From assembly GCF_010672455.1 (NCBI RefSeq), contig NZ_JAAHGO010000040.1, positions 21,490 through 85,489 on the forward strand: a stretch of DNA of 64,000 nucleotides, in the 5' to 3' direction. The position numbers were made by a program, and so were the translations under genes. This DNA is from Okeania sp. SIO2C9. Its GTDB lineage: Bacteria > Cyanobacteriota > Cyanobacteriia > Cyanobacteriales > Microcoleaceae. Under the pieces are notes generated by a model. The model saw only the letters and a program-made list of their open reading frames with translations. It had not been told where the DNA came from and did not search any database. Numbering within the stretch: position 1 is the first letter of the stretch; each line of letters opens with the position of its first letter. Shown piece by piece: positions 37,202 to 46,607 of the stretch.

Positions 37202-38776
37202 TTGTTAAATATTAAACATGAAAATGTTCAGAGGTCTGAGGCAGAATCAATGGCAATAAGTTTGGGAGAGATGCCAAGCTTAGAAATCCTGACATCGACA
37301 GAGATAATGTCGCGACTTTTGTCAGTATTTCTGCTAATTACCATCAATGCCTTTTTTGTGGTGGCAGAATTTTCTATAGTTTCTGTGCGTAGATCCCGCA
37401 TTAATCAATTAGTGGATGCAGGTGATGCTCAAGCAAAAATTGTTCAACAACTTCAAAAAAATATAGACAGACTACTCTCAACCACTCAGTTAGGTATAAC
37501 TTTGTCTAGTTTAGCTCTGGGTTGGATTGCTGAAGGAACTATGGCCGTAATTGTTAGAACTGCAATAGTTGAACTACCCCTACCTATTCATATTAGTCAA
37601 GCGATCGCTCACTCCCTAGCTATCCCAATTGTCACCTTTTTTATTTTGGCTTACCTGCAAATTGTACTAGGAGAACTATGCCCAAAATCAGTAGCACTAT
37701 TATATTCAGAAAAATTATCGAGATTATTTGGTCCTTTGAGTCTAGCTATCTCTCGCTTCTTTAATCCATTTATTTGGGTATTAAATCAATCTACTCGTTG
37801 GTTATTACGACTGATAGGAATTAAATACACTGGCAGTGTCTGGAAAACACCTGTTACCCCTGAAGAATTACAATTAATTATCTCTACTTCTACTGAATCA
37901 ACTGGTTTAGAAGCAGAAGAACGACAATTACTTAGTAATGTCTTTGAATTTGGGGAAGTATCAGCTTTAGAAGTCATGGTTCAACGCACTAATATAGATG
38001 CTATCTCTAGTACGGCTACTTTTAAAAATTTGTTAGATGAAATTAAGGTATCTGGTCATTCTCGTTATCCTGTCATTGGTGAGTCCATAGATGACATTCA
38101 GGGTATTATAGATTTCAAAGAATTGGCTCAACCTTTAGCAAAAGGTTTATTATGCTCACAAACTTTAATTATACCTTGGATTCGTCCTGTAAGGTTTGTA
38201 TCTGGACAAATGTATTTAAGTGAGTTATTATCATTGATGCAAAGAATGCGTCAAATCCCAAATAGTCGTCAGCACCCAGAAATGGTAATAGTAGTAGATG
38301 AATTTGGTGGTACTGCTGGATTAATTACGCGAGAGGATTTGATTGCTGAAATTATCGGTGGTAATAGTTATGAAGTAACTGGTACTGAAGAATTTACTCT
38401 ACAAATGTTGGATGATCGGACTTTTATTGTGCAAGCACAGTTAAGTGTAGAAGAAGTTAATGAACTATTGAATTTAGATTTACCTCTAACTGAGGATTAT
38501 CAAACTTTGGGAGGATTTTTGATTTATCAGTTACAAAAAATACCTACTGCTGGAGAAAAGTTATGCTATGAAAATCTTGAATTTACTATTATTTCTGCCG
38601 AAGGTCCACGTCTCGATCAAATTCAAATTAGTCAATTAGAAGAGTTAGAAAATGATCAAATTGTTAATGCGTTTTTAGAAGATGAAGCAGGAGAAAAACT
38701 CAATCAAAGTACATCAGATGAACTAATTGATAGCTCAGTTTTTCAGGCTGAAATTGACCCTCAAGATATGAACTAA
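37202..38776 (+). CDS. CNNM/CorC (HlyC-type) CBS-domain membrane transporter
   Basis: 524 residues. A DUF21 transmembrane domain (about 35-210, including FFVVAEFSIVSVRRSRI and LGWIAEGTM), a CBS pair (about 245-375, VMVQRTNIDAIS, SGHSRYPVIGES, VVDEFGGTAGLITREDLIAEI) and a C-terminal CorC_HlyC domain (about 395-485, FIVQAQLSVEEVNELLNLDLP). Homologues are linked to magnesium/cobalt efflux or sensing; older names call them hemolysins without good evidence. The start is uncertain: TTG at 37202, or the ATG at 37250 (MAISLGEMPS), which I find plausible. Confidence 0.88.
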   Translation: MLNIKHENVQRSEAESMAISLGEMPSLEILTSTEIMSRLLSVFLLITINAFFVVAEFSIVSVRRSRINQLVDAGDAQAKIVQQLQKNIDRLLSTTQLGITLSSLALGWIAEGTMAVIVRTAIVELPLPIHISQAIAHSLAIPIVTFFILAYLQIVLGELCPKSVALLYSEKLSRLFGPLSLAISRFFNPFIWVLNQSTRWLLRLIGIKYTGSVWKTPVTPEELQLIISTSTESTGLEAEERQLLSNVFEFGEVSALEVMVQRTNIDAISSTATFKNLLDEIKVSGHSRYPVIGESIDDIQGIIDFKELAQPLAKGLLCSQTLIIPWIRPVRFVSGQMYLSELLSLMQRMRQIPNSRQHPEMVIVVDEFGGTAGLITREDLIAEIIGGNSYEVTGTEEFTLQMLDDRTFIVQAQLSVEEVNELLNLDLPLTEDYQTLGGFLIYQLQKIPTAGEKLCYENLEFTIISAEGPRLDQIQISQLEELENDQIVNAFLEDEAGEKLNQSTSDELIDSSVFQAEIDPQDMN

Positions 38777-38786
38777 AAGCTTTACA

Positions 38787-38994
38787 TAAGCATTCAGCGT
38801 TCAGCCATCAGCTATCAGCCATTAATTCATTAACTTTATAGCAAGAAGTAGTATTGAAAGATTTAAAAAGAGTTCAAAGTATTGAAAAAAATTAACCTTG
38901 ACCTTAGCAGTGTATATTCATTATTTGTGAAATAGATAAAAGCTAACTAAAAGCTAGCTGTTTGCGCAGCATTCCGCAGGAAATACTTGCCTTA
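38787..38994. mobile_element. Miniature element with TAAGCATTCAGC end (left of queF)
   Basis: TAAGCATTCAGCGTTCAGCC at the left and a 24-bp palindrome variant followed by GGAAATACTTGCCTTA at the right. It fills most of the spacer after the CNNM gene. Confidence 0.55.
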
Positions 38995-39001
38995 TCTTAT
39001 A

Positions 39002-39427
39002 TCAATTTTCTTTATAATGTTCGACTTCAATAGTAGTATGAACATTTCCTCGTGGATAAAAATTAGCTTTAATTTTTACTTCTAAAGGGTCGCAAGCTGC
39101 TACAAAATCATCTAAAATTTGATTCGCTGATTCTTCATGGGAAATATAGCGGTCGCGATAACTGTTAATATACAATTTCAGTGCTTTCAATTCTACTACT
39201 CGTTCATTTGGAACGTATTTTACGTCAATTGTGGCAAAATCTGGATAACCAGAAAAAGGACATTTACAAGTAAATTCTGGTAAAGTAATATTAATCTCAT
39301 AACGTCTTCCAATACGAGGATTAGGAAAAGTAATTAACTCTCCTTCTGATATGTTTCGTTCTCCATATTTAGGTTCTTGTATACTAAACTCTTGAGAAAA
39401 TTCATGGTTAGTTTCAGAATAATTCAT
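39002..39427 (-). CDS. queF: NADPH-dependent preQ0 reductase QueF
   Basis: Reduces 7-cyano-7-deazaguanine (preQ0) to preQ1 in queuosine synthesis. It has 141 residues, the short unimodular QueF type. The covalent-catalysis Cys56 lies in CPFSGYPDF, with acid Asp63. The QueF motif Glu79-LKALKLY is present, and the substrate-binding His97-Glu98 lies in SHEESAN. It is isolated between two copies of the same miniature element type. No other queuosine genes in the window. Confidence 0.93.
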   Translation of the reverse strand: MNYSETNHEFSQEFSIQEPKYGERNISEGELITFPNPRIGRRYEINITLPEFTCKCPFSGYPDFATIDVKYVPNERVVELKALKLYINSYRDRYISHEESANQILDDFVAACDPLEVKIKANFYPRGNVHTTIEVEHYKEN

Positions 39428-39470
39428 AGATATTAATTAAATAATCAATAATTTGGAGATTCAATTTGTA

Positions 39471-39646
39471 TAAGCATTCAGCGGTCAGCATTCAGCTATG
39501 AGTTATTAACTTATTATAATGCTGAAGTAGGGATTAGTCTCCAAGGAGAATTAAAAGTTATAAATGAAATTGGTCATCAGCTAACCTTAGTAATTGCTCT
39601 TATCTTTCAAAAGCTGTTTGCGCAGCATTCCGCAAGAAATGCTTAC
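39471..39646. mobile_element. Miniature element with 9-bp duplication (right of queF)
   Basis: TAAGCATTCAGCGGTCAGC to AATGCTTAC, flanked by CAATTTGTA at 39462-39470 and 39647-39655. It contains a 24-bp palindrome variant near 39616. Confidence 0.75.
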
Positions 39647-39763
39647 CAATTTGTATAAGTAAATATTTTTCTTTGATAGTGACTTGACGAATTTCTATTT
39701 TATTGCTCTAATTTCACTAACTATCCGCCATAATGATTGAAAAATATCATCATAGTTAAAGTA

Positions 39764-40351
39764 ATGCAAAATATTAGCGCATCTAGTCAGATGGGACATA
39801 ATTCCGAAAATAACTATTCTCCATCTGTACCTATTTCTGTATATAGAGAAGCTACTGCTGAACTACAAGCAGCTCAAATTAAGCTAGAATCACTCAAAGT
39901 TCATAATGAGCAGTTAATCCAGCAAAATCAAAAACTCAGAAGAGAATTTGAAAAAGTTATTCAGTCTGCGACACAGCTACAAGAAACTCTGAATTCTTCC
40001 CTGCTTGTAACTCAAGTAAATCAACCTCAAGCGCCTTCTTTTCCCAACTCTCAGCTTAGGGTAGATACTTTTAGAGATAACTCTTTTAATTCTGATTTTG
40101 AGGTAGATTCTCCTGAAACATCATCTGCTTCGCCTTCTCTACCATTTAGCGAGTCTAAAAAAATAGATCCAGATTCTCCAGAGTATCTATTTACAGAAGA
40201 GACAGATAGAAGTCGCTACAGTAGAACTTCTAATTCTACACAAGTATCTGAACTGAATGGAATTTGGTTAGTAGTTGCTATTTGTTTGATTGTAATTGCT
40301 GCATTTGGTGCTGGGTATTGGGTTGTACGCCCAATTTTAAATCAGCGATAA
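39764..40351 (+). CDS. Membrane-anchored coiled-coil hypothetical protein
   Basis: Not recognised. From the ATG at 39764 it has 195 residues: a coiled coil (about 25-70, ATAELQAAQIKLESLKVHNE, QNQKLRREFEKVIQ), a Ser/Asp/Pro-rich linker (about 90-160) and a C-terminal transmembrane helix (about 172-190, WLVVAICLIVIAAFGAGYWVV). This tail-anchored layout suits a cytoplasmic scaffold at the membrane. A TTG nine codons upstream is less likely as start. Confidence 0.6.
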   Translation: MQNISASSQMGHNSENNYSPSVPISVYREATAELQAAQIKLESLKVHNEQLIQQNQKLRREFEKVIQSATQLQETLNSSLLVTQVNQPQAPSFPNSQLRVDTFRDNSFNSDFEVDSPETSSASPSLPFSESKKIDPDSPEYLFTEETDRSRYSRTSNSTQVSELNGIWLVVAICLIVIAAFGAGYWVVRPILNQR

Positions 40352-40399
40352 TGCTCTGCTTTCCTCATTCAATAACAAATCTTCATCCATCTCAGAAAT

Positions 40400-40900
40400 T
40401 ACAAAAAAAACGTGCAGTTGAAAGCCAAGTGGCTTTAGCCCTTGGATGAAAACAAGTTGTGGCAATTTATTCCCAAGTATCCCAAAACATGGGATAATAC
40501 TAATGAATGCGAGTAGTAACAAGGTTTGTCCCATAGACTCAATGCTAGTAGGGGTGAAACTCCTGTCGGGAATAAACTAGTAGCATGATTCTACCAAGAA
40601 ACTCGGCACAGACAAACACCTCAGCAAGGATAGGGATAGCTCAAACTTGAGTAAAACCACTCTGAAAGCAAGACAAAAGTAAGGGCGATATATGTGGCAT
40701 TTTTGTCAGCATATTTGAGTCTGTAGGTGGTATATGAGCTACCACCACTGGAAAAAATTAATCAAGTCCAGTGACAGCTAGTGGCCTTTCAGAATAGTGT
40801 TTTTAAACCGATTCGGAACAACTACTTAGAATCACCCATACTTTAGTCGGGTGAGAAGTCAAAGACTCAAACAAATTACAATCATCTATATACCCCACGG
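40400..40900 (+). other. Probable ghost of a TnpB element with several hairpins
   Basis: No open frame of note. Three hairpins share a CTTTAGtc-type loop: CCAAG-TGGCTTTAGCC-CTTGG (about 40421), CACCC-ATACTTTAGTC-GGGTG (40844) followed by AGAAGTCAA, and CCCACGGCTTTAGTCGTGGG (40896). The GAATC...hairpin...GAGAAGTCAA end is the style of IS200/IS605 right ends, and LNASRGETPVGNKLVA around 40540 resembles a TnpB tail. The middle (40480-40700) could be part of its guide-type RNA. Confidence 0.4.
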
Positions 40901-41283
40901 CTTTAGTCGTGGGACTATTAACTCAAACCAAGCATATATGTACTACCTTAGTTACAATTAATTTAGATGGATTGTTCATCCGATACTATTTTGTGAGCCA
41001 TTTGCTAACAATGCACAGCAGCTTCAACCTGCTCAGAGGGTATCTCCCAATGCCTACAAGAAAACCTGTAGAAACTTTTAAACACTTACGTCGCCTTGAT
41101 TATCAGCTAAACAGAAGTTTTAATTACCTAACTACAGAGCGCGGTTACTTAGTAGCTTAGTGAGCGCACCACAAACATAGTAGTTTGTGAGATTTTAGCA
41201 TAATCTATACAACTAGATAAGTATAACTATATCAATATACATGAACTTATGTTAATAAATATTAGTAAATCAATAATAGTTAT

Positions 41284-41706
41284 TTAACTTCTTGCTAAAC
41301 TCGTTTGCGTCAAATTGTTAACATTACAATTTTTTGTAGAAGTATCTTGGACTCCCATCTCAGGGTCAAAACCACGCTTTATCTGAGTCAACTTGATTTG
41401 TTTAGCTTGGAGAGCAGTTTCTAGAATCTCTACAGCTTTATGGGGGTTTCCATGACCACAAAAGAATAAGTCAGCAGCAAAGTAACCTAACTCAGGCCAT
41501 GTATGAATGGCAATATGAGACTCTGCCAGTGTTGCCGTCGCAGTTACTCCATGAGGGCTAAACTGATGAACACATAAGTCTATGAGAGTTGCTCCTCCTG
41601 CTGTAATTGCATCAATTAAAGAGCAACGGATACGTTCAGCATCGTTGAGCAGCTCTGCAGGGGACTGCCAGGCATCAACGACTAGATGGGTTCCCAATTG
41701 TTTCAT
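41284..41706 (-). CDS. speD: S-adenosylmethionine decarboxylase proenzyme
   Basis: Makes decarboxylated AdoMet for spermidine synthesis. It has 140 residues, the small prokaryotic class. The self-cleavage site is LAE-SHIAIHTWPE, with Ser63 becoming the pyruvoyl group; catalytic His68 and Cys83 (LFFCGHGNP) are present. The C-terminal 20 residues after GFDPEMG are not conserved. A CACAAAC/GTTTGTG hairpin (41170-41189) lies 95 bp past the stop but has no T-run. Confidence 0.93.
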   Translation of the reverse strand: MKQLGTHLVVDAWQSPAELLNDAERIRCSLIDAITAGGATLIDLCVHQFSPHGVTATATLAESHIAIHTWPELGYFAADLFFCGHGNPHKAVEILETALQAKQIKLTQIKRGFDPEMGVQDTSTKNCNVNNLTQTSLARS

Positions 41707-41864
41707 TCTGCGCGGTTATACCTCCACCCGATTAAGGTCTGCAATTTTTTATTTTATCACAAAATTTTTGTTTTGAATTTTTGAATTATGAGTGATTAAT
41801 GTAACCACTTTTGGAGAATTAGCTATTGAGCCAGACTTGCTCCATATATCTATTTTAACTCTCT

Positions 41865-42920
41865 CTATCTGTGAGTTGAACCATTCGGCATAATTGCTTC
41901 TTTTAAGCAAACATCCTCAAGAGCAGAAAGATTTAAACTAGACCCAATCAAGTTAGCATGACACAAACAAGCTTCTTTTAAGTCAGCACCTTTAAGAGAT
42001 ACTAGCAATAAGCCAGCACCATAAAGATTAGCTTTCTGTAAGTTAGCGCCTCGTAAATCAGCTTCCAATAAATTGGCCCCTGAGAGATTGGCAGCTTTCA
42101 AGTTAGCACCTCTTAAGTTAGCTTTGCTCAAGTCCACAGCTCGCAGGTCTGCTTGTTGAAGATTAACACCATTAAGATTAGCATTGCTAAGATTTGCTCC
42201 TTGTAAATTAACTCCACTCAAATTTGCTCCACTTAGATTAGCATTGCTCAGATTTGCCCCTTGTAGGTCTGCCTCAGTTAAGTCAGCAGCACAAAGGTTG
42301 GCCTCTGCCAAAGTTGCTTCTGTTAAATCTGTCTTGATTAATTTTGCACCACTGAGATTTCCTCGTTGTAGATAAGCTCGAATTAGACTTGCCTGATTTA
42401 ATAAAGTGCCACTTAAATCTACCTCACTCATAATTGCCCGATTCAAAGTGGCCTTAGTTAAGTCTGCGCCACTGAGAATAGCACGGCTGAGAGTAGCTCC
42501 TGTGAGGTTGGCTTGAGTCAGTTTTGAGCCATTCAGCAAACAAGTTCCCACCATGCTGGTGCCAATTAGAATAGCTTCTGTTAAATCTGCTTCTGAAAAA
42601 ATAGCCCCACTCAAAATTACTCCAGTTAAGTCGGCTTTAATAAGAGTAGTTTTAGTAAAGCTCGTAGCGCTCAAATTAGCTTCAATTAACTTAGCTTCAG
42701 AAAGATTAGCATTACTAAAATCTGCACCAACTAGATTAGCTCCAATTAGTTTAGTTTTAGCTAGGTAAGAATCTTTGAAACTAGCATTACTTAAATTACT
42801 TCGATTAAGGTTAGCTGCACCTAAATTCACTGCAACTAGGTTAGCTCCTGGAAAATTTCTTTCTCCTTTGGAGTGTCTAATTAATAATTCATTTGCGCTT
42901 AAAAGCTCGCTGACATTCAT
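41865..42920 (-). CDS. Pentapeptide-repeat protein
   Basis: 351 residues made almost wholly of A(D/N)LxX pentapeptides from about residue 23 to 335 (for example ANLNRSNLSNASFKDSYL, ADLQGANLSNANLSGANLSG), which fold into a right-handed quadrilateral beta-helix. There is no signal peptide, transmembrane segment or catalytic domain. Such proteins are abundant in cyanobacteria and mostly of unknown role; a few mimic DNA and bind gyrase, but nothing here shows that. The long open frames on the opposite strand are shadows of the repeat. Confidence 0.9.
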   Translation of the reverse strand: MNVSELLSANELLIRHSKGERNFPGANLVAVNLGAANLNRSNLSNASFKDSYLAKTKLIGANLVGADFSNANLSEAKLIEANLSATSFTKTTLIKADLTGVILSGAIFSEADLTEAILIGTSMVGTCLLNGSKLTQANLTGATLSRAILSGADLTKATLNRAIMSEVDLSGTLLNQASLIRAYLQRGNLSGAKLIKTDLTEATLAEANLCAADLTEADLQGANLSNANLSGANLSGVNLQGANLSNANLNGVNLQQADLRAVDLSKANLRGANLKAANLSGANLLEADLRGANLQKANLYGAGLLLVSLKGADLKEACLCHANLIGSSLNLSALEDVCLKEAIMPNGSTHR

Positions 42921-43829
42921 AAAATAAATCTGTTAATTTATCTAGATTTGTGTTGATTTGCTTGATTTCCTCTGAATTGCCAATTAATTGCCAAATATTA
43001 AGTTTAAAGAATTCTATATTTGGTTAAATTTTCAACAGAAATTATTTTTTGTTAATGCTAAACAAAGTTTGTCGGCGCAGCCCTCATCTGGGATGTCCTA
43101 GTTTAAATAGGTTCATAAGTCTTGGATAATAGAACTTTACTCCATGACTAATTACTATTTGTTGTATCGATCAAATTACAGGAGTTGTTTACTGGCATCC
43201 TTGCAGTCTAGAGACCCTTGTGTGGCTGCGGGTCTGTTCAGCTAGTGTCACCCCCCTGATAGTTCGTGGGACAACTAGATTGCAAGTTGTTATTAAGCTG
43301 CACAATAATTAAGCTACCAGGTTCGTCTGAAGCTGAACCTTGAGTATCTGATGTTCTTATAATGCATTTATTGCTTATATCTATTTGCTCCATCAGTGCC
43401 TAATTTTTTTGAAATTGGCTGCTTCGCTAGTAAAAATGATAGCTGACAATTGACGATTAGACAAATTTTTGTTAGGTCAGTCTGAAATCTCTATGATTAA
43501 AAGAATTGAATTGACAAAAAGTTTTTTTTATGATATTAGAGTCTTTTGACCGTTAAAAGTATGGCTCATATCAAGTCTGATTGAATAAGCATTATAAAGC
43601 TTGCTTCTGCGAAGATCAAGAAAATTTGTTAAAAAACAACAAGAAGTGTTATTATAAAAGTTTTGCAGAATATCGTAGACGTGACTGCAAAAGTTGAGTT
43701 AGGGCTAACTACTGAAGCCGAATAATTGGACAAAGTTAGACAAATATTAAGAAATATTAAAAAACTCCTAATTATCTGCTATCATACACTCATTCATCTT
43801 ATAATTATCAAAGACTTTTTTTTCATGGT
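42921..43829. other. Spacer holding a structured-RNA candidate
   Basis: No protein-coding gene. The 43195-43345 section is described separately; the remainder is AT-rich without recognised repeats. Confidence 0.5.
43195..43345 (+). ncRNA. Candidate structured non-coding RNA
   Basis: A 12-bp stem pairs CTTGCAGTCTAG (43200-43211) with CTAGATTGCAAG (43275-43286) with one G-T pair. It encloses AGACCC/GGGTCT (43212-43235) and TGTC...GGGACA (43246-43273). A further AGGTTC/GAACCT hairpin follows (about 43319-43340). The density of GC-rich pairing in an AT-rich spacer is unusual. Strand is not certain. 6S RNA is one possible identity, not established. Confidence 0.4.
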
Positions 43830-43841
43830 GTGCGTGTTCAA

Positions 43842-44912
43842 ATGCAATCAATCAAGACCAAATTAAAAGTTAACAATTACCAAAAAACAATACTTGCCAA
43901 ACACGCAGGTGTAGCCCGTCATGCTTATAACTGGGGATTAGCAACTTGCATTACTGAATATGAATCAAACAAGAAACGACTGAGTGCTATCACTTTACAT
44001 AAGCGTTTGGTGAGGGAAGTAAAAAGCGAAAATCCCTGGTACTATGAAGTATCAAAGTGTGCCCCTCAAGAAGCTTTAAGAGATTTAGAAAGGGCATTTA
44101 AGAACTTTTTAACTATTCCTAAATTTGGGTTTCCGGTCTTTAAGAAAAAAGGGAAAAAAGACAGTTTCTATTTAGAAGGAAGTATCAAAATCCTGAGAGG
44201 AAACTACATCAAACTACCAAGAATAGGAATAGTAAAAACTTATGAAATCTTACCATCTGTACCAGTCAAAAATGTGAGAATATCCAAGCGGGCAGGTGAG
44301 TGGTACATTAGTTTTAAGTATGATGAATGTAAGCCCAAACCTCTGAGTAAAAAACGGGCTATTATCGGTGTAGATGTAGGTATAAATGCCCTAGCAACTT
44401 GTAGCGATCGAACAACCTACGCTAACGTCAAAGCCTATAAACAAGCCAAAAAACGACTAACTCGTTATCAACGGCGTGTCCAGAAAAAAGAGCCTGGTAG
44501 CAAAAACAGAGCCAAAGCAGTAAAAAAACTAGCCAAGACTCACAAAAAAGTAGCTGATATCAGAGCAGATGCACTACATAAACTGACAACATGGTTAGCT
44601 AAAAACCACAGCACCATAGTGATAGAAGATTTGAATGTAAGTGGAATGCTAAAAAATCATAAATTAGCAAGTGCGATAGCAGACTGCGGTTTTTATGAGT
44701 TCAAGCGTCAGCTCATATACAAGTGCGAGTGGTATGGAAGCCAGCTAGTGATAGCAGATAGATTTTATCCAAGTTCTCAGATATGTTCTCACTGTGGACA
44801 TCAACAGAAAATGCCTTTACATGAGAGAACTTATAATTGTGCTAACTGTGGATTTCAAGCTGATAGAGACTTTAATGCTGCTGTCAACCTAGAAAACTAT
44901 GTGAATAAGTAG
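43842..44912 (+). CDS. tnpB: TnpB RNA-guided nuclease, apparently intact
   Basis: 356 residues from the ATG (a GTG four codons upstream also fits). Complete TnpB fold: N-terminal helical domain (MQSIKTKLKVNN start), RuvC-I Asp182 (IIGVDVGINALA), RuvC-II Glu266 (VIEDLNVSGML), zinc ribbon CSHCGH / CANCG (Cys319, 322, 337, 340) and RuvC-III ADRDFNAAVNL (Asp345/347), numbered from the GTG. It is the only tnpB in the window without stops. No tnpA transposase is linked, so movement would need a partner in trans. The 3' flank to about 45045 has stem-loops and a repeated GGGTAAGTTT, likely the right end. Confidence 0.9.
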   Translation: MQSIKTKLKVNNYQKTILAKHAGVARHAYNWGLATCITEYESNKKRLSAITLHKRLVREVKSENPWYYEVSKCAPQEALRDLERAFKNFLTIPKFGFPVFKKKGKKDSFYLEGSIKILRGNYIKLPRIGIVKTYEILPSVPVKNVRISKRAGEWYISFKYDECKPKPLSKKRAIIGVDVGINALATCSDRTTYANVKAYKQAKKRLTRYQRRVQKKEPGSKNRAKAVKKLAKTHKKVADIRADALHKLTTWLAKNHSTIVIEDLNVSGMLKNHKLASAIADCGFYEFKRQLIYKCEWYGSQLVIADRFYPSSQICSHCGHQQKMPLHERTYNCANCGFQADRDFNAAVNLENYVNK

Positions 44913-45046
44913 CTTGAGTTTCAAGCGATTTTAAGCCTGTGGAGAAGATAAGTTACAGACTGCGGTCAGTGGTCTTCTGTGAGACAGGAAGCTAGCTCCA
45001 AAGCTCATGCAATCATTCATGGGTAAGTTTGGGTAAGTTTAGTAGA
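44913..45046 (+). other. Right end / possible guide-RNA region of the intact tnpB
   Basis: Ends in GGGTAAGTTTGGGTAAGTTTAG. Just upstream are GCTAGCTCCAAAGCTC and GCTCATGCAATCATTCATGGG, capable of short hairpins. By analogy with known TnpB systems the guide RNA overlaps this region. Confidence 0.45.
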
Positions 45047-45062
45047 ACGGTTTCAATTAACT

Positions 45063-46079
45063 ATGACAACACAAACATTGCCGAAAATAAATAGTCTTGG
45101 AGACTGGGCATCCTTAGCTTTTGAAAAGCATTTTCAGAAAACCCTTAGACATGAACCAGAGGTACTCAAAGATCGAGACCCAGAGGAACTACATCAAATG
45201 CGTGTGGGTATGCGTCGCTTGCGCTCTGCTGTTCAGGGGTTCAGGCCAGTTGTCACTTTGCCGAAAGCAGCTCAAGATCGAAAGATTGGTAAAATTGCTC
45301 GTTGTTTAGGGGGTTTAAGAGATTTAGATGTTCTTTTAGAAGCGCTTCAAAATCGCTATCAACCAAATTTACCTCCTCAAGAACAGGCAGAGTTAGAGAA
45401 GGTTATGCAGCAATTACGAAAACAACGTCGTCAAGCTTTTAAAAAAGTACGAGGAATACTGGGAAATAAGAGTTATTTAATGTTGAAGCAGAAATTGCAG
45501 GAATGGTTGGATAACCCAATTTATACAAGTATTTCTCGCCTACCTATTCAAGAGGTATTACCAGATTTATTATTACCTGAAGTTAGTAAGTTACTTCTTC
45601 ATCCTGGCTGGTTGGTAGGTATTGAAACAGAGGATTTAGAAACAAGTGATAATCAGGATTTTTTACTCAAAAAAACTAATTCTAAGCATCAAGTAGTCAA
45701 AATTAATAATGATGTTTCTTCGATAAACATTAGCGATCAAGATGAGGAAAATCTACATAGTCTGCGTAAGGAAGTAAAGCGGGTTCGTTACCAAATGAGT
45801 TTGTTTACAGAATTTTATGGTCCGACTTATGAAGCTTATTTAAAAGATATGAAAGAAATTCAGGAATATCTCGGCGATATTCAAGATTCTGCTGTGTTAA
45901 GAGAATTTCTGGAAAAAGTTTTACGATCTAAAATTGACAAAGTTCTTCCTACCTTAGAGAAGCAACTGCAACAAAATTGGCATCAAGCATGGCGAAAATG
46001 GCAGGTTTTGCAAAGACGATATCTTAATATTCAAGTTCGACAAAATTTCCGTTCTGAATTCTTGCGACCTGTGGCATAA
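45063..46079 (+). CDS. CHAD domain protein
   Basis: 338 residues, a CHAD (conserved histidine alpha-helical) domain over nearly the whole length. The first conserved block HQMRVGMRRLRSAVQGFRPV (about 44-63) supplies the His and Arg residues, and the second block SLRKEVKRVRYQMSLFTEFYG (about 233-253) mirrors it. CHAD proteins bind polyphosphate, often beside or fused to a CYTH triphosphatase, which is absent here. Residues 185-225 are a variable acidic loop. Polyphosphate association is inferred from the family. It stands directly after the TnpB element. Confidence 0.88.
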   Translation: MTTQTLPKINSLGDWASLAFEKHFQKTLRHEPEVLKDRDPEELHQMRVGMRRLRSAVQGFRPVVTLPKAAQDRKIGKIARCLGGLRDLDVLLEALQNRYQPNLPPQEQAELEKVMQQLRKQRRQAFKKVRGILGNKSYLMLKQKLQEWLDNPIYTSISRLPIQEVLPDLLLPEVSKLLLHPGWLVGIETEDLETSDNQDFLLKKTNSKHQVVKINNDVSSINISDQDEENLHSLRKEVKRVRYQMSLFTEFYGPTYEAYLKDMKEIQEYLGDIQDSAVLREFLEKVLRSKIDKVLPTLEKQLQQNWHQAWRKWQVLQRRYLNIQVRQNFRSEFLRPVA

Positions 46080-46146
46080 GTTTGGGAGTGTGGGAAGTGT
46101 GGGAAGTGTGGGAAGAAATTTAAAAATATATATCTTCACCATTACA

Positions 46147-46459
46147 ACCCACATTCCGCACTTCAACTTGTAACATGAAAATTAGTATAAAATCCTGAGG
46201 TTGCTTAGGTATTTATACTATATAAATTATCTTCATTTACCTCGATCAGGAGTCAAATTCTCAGTTAGATATTAAGCATAAATACTTTCTGAATCCTTGA
46301 TTCCTATTAACCACTATAATTTATAATTTTCTTCTTACTTTTGACTTTTGAATGCATGACTGTCAGATGTGCGTCTTACATTCTGAGGAAACCTCGCCAA
46401 TTAGCACTCGATGCATGACTTATATTTTTATGCTACATTTTGTGGTGCCGAATGTGGGT
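46147..46459. mobile_element. Miniature element with CCCACATTCCG ends, copy 2
   Basis: ACCCACATTCCGCAC to GAATGTGGGT with a 4-bp TACA duplication (46143-46146 and 46460-46463). Nearly the same interior as 10549-10913, minus about 50 bp. Confidence 0.82.
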
Positions 46460-46607
46460 TACAATGCAGGACAACCCAAAATACTAACTTTTTTTACTCC
46501 AAAAAGGCTCTTGCCTTTATTTTTAAATCCTTTGAGACTTGATCAGCAAGCCCTAAATTATAATGCGATCGCCATCATAGAGCAATATGACTAACAACTT
46601 AAGAGAA

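Noticed and set aside
40909..41160. 83-codon open frame on the plus strand
   Set aside because: No ribosome-binding site, no recognised domain, and it begins in the hairpin-rich relic.
42184..42768. Leu/Ala/Lys-rich open frames opposite the pentapeptide gene
   Set aside because: Direct consequence of the codon periodicity of the pentapeptide repeat.
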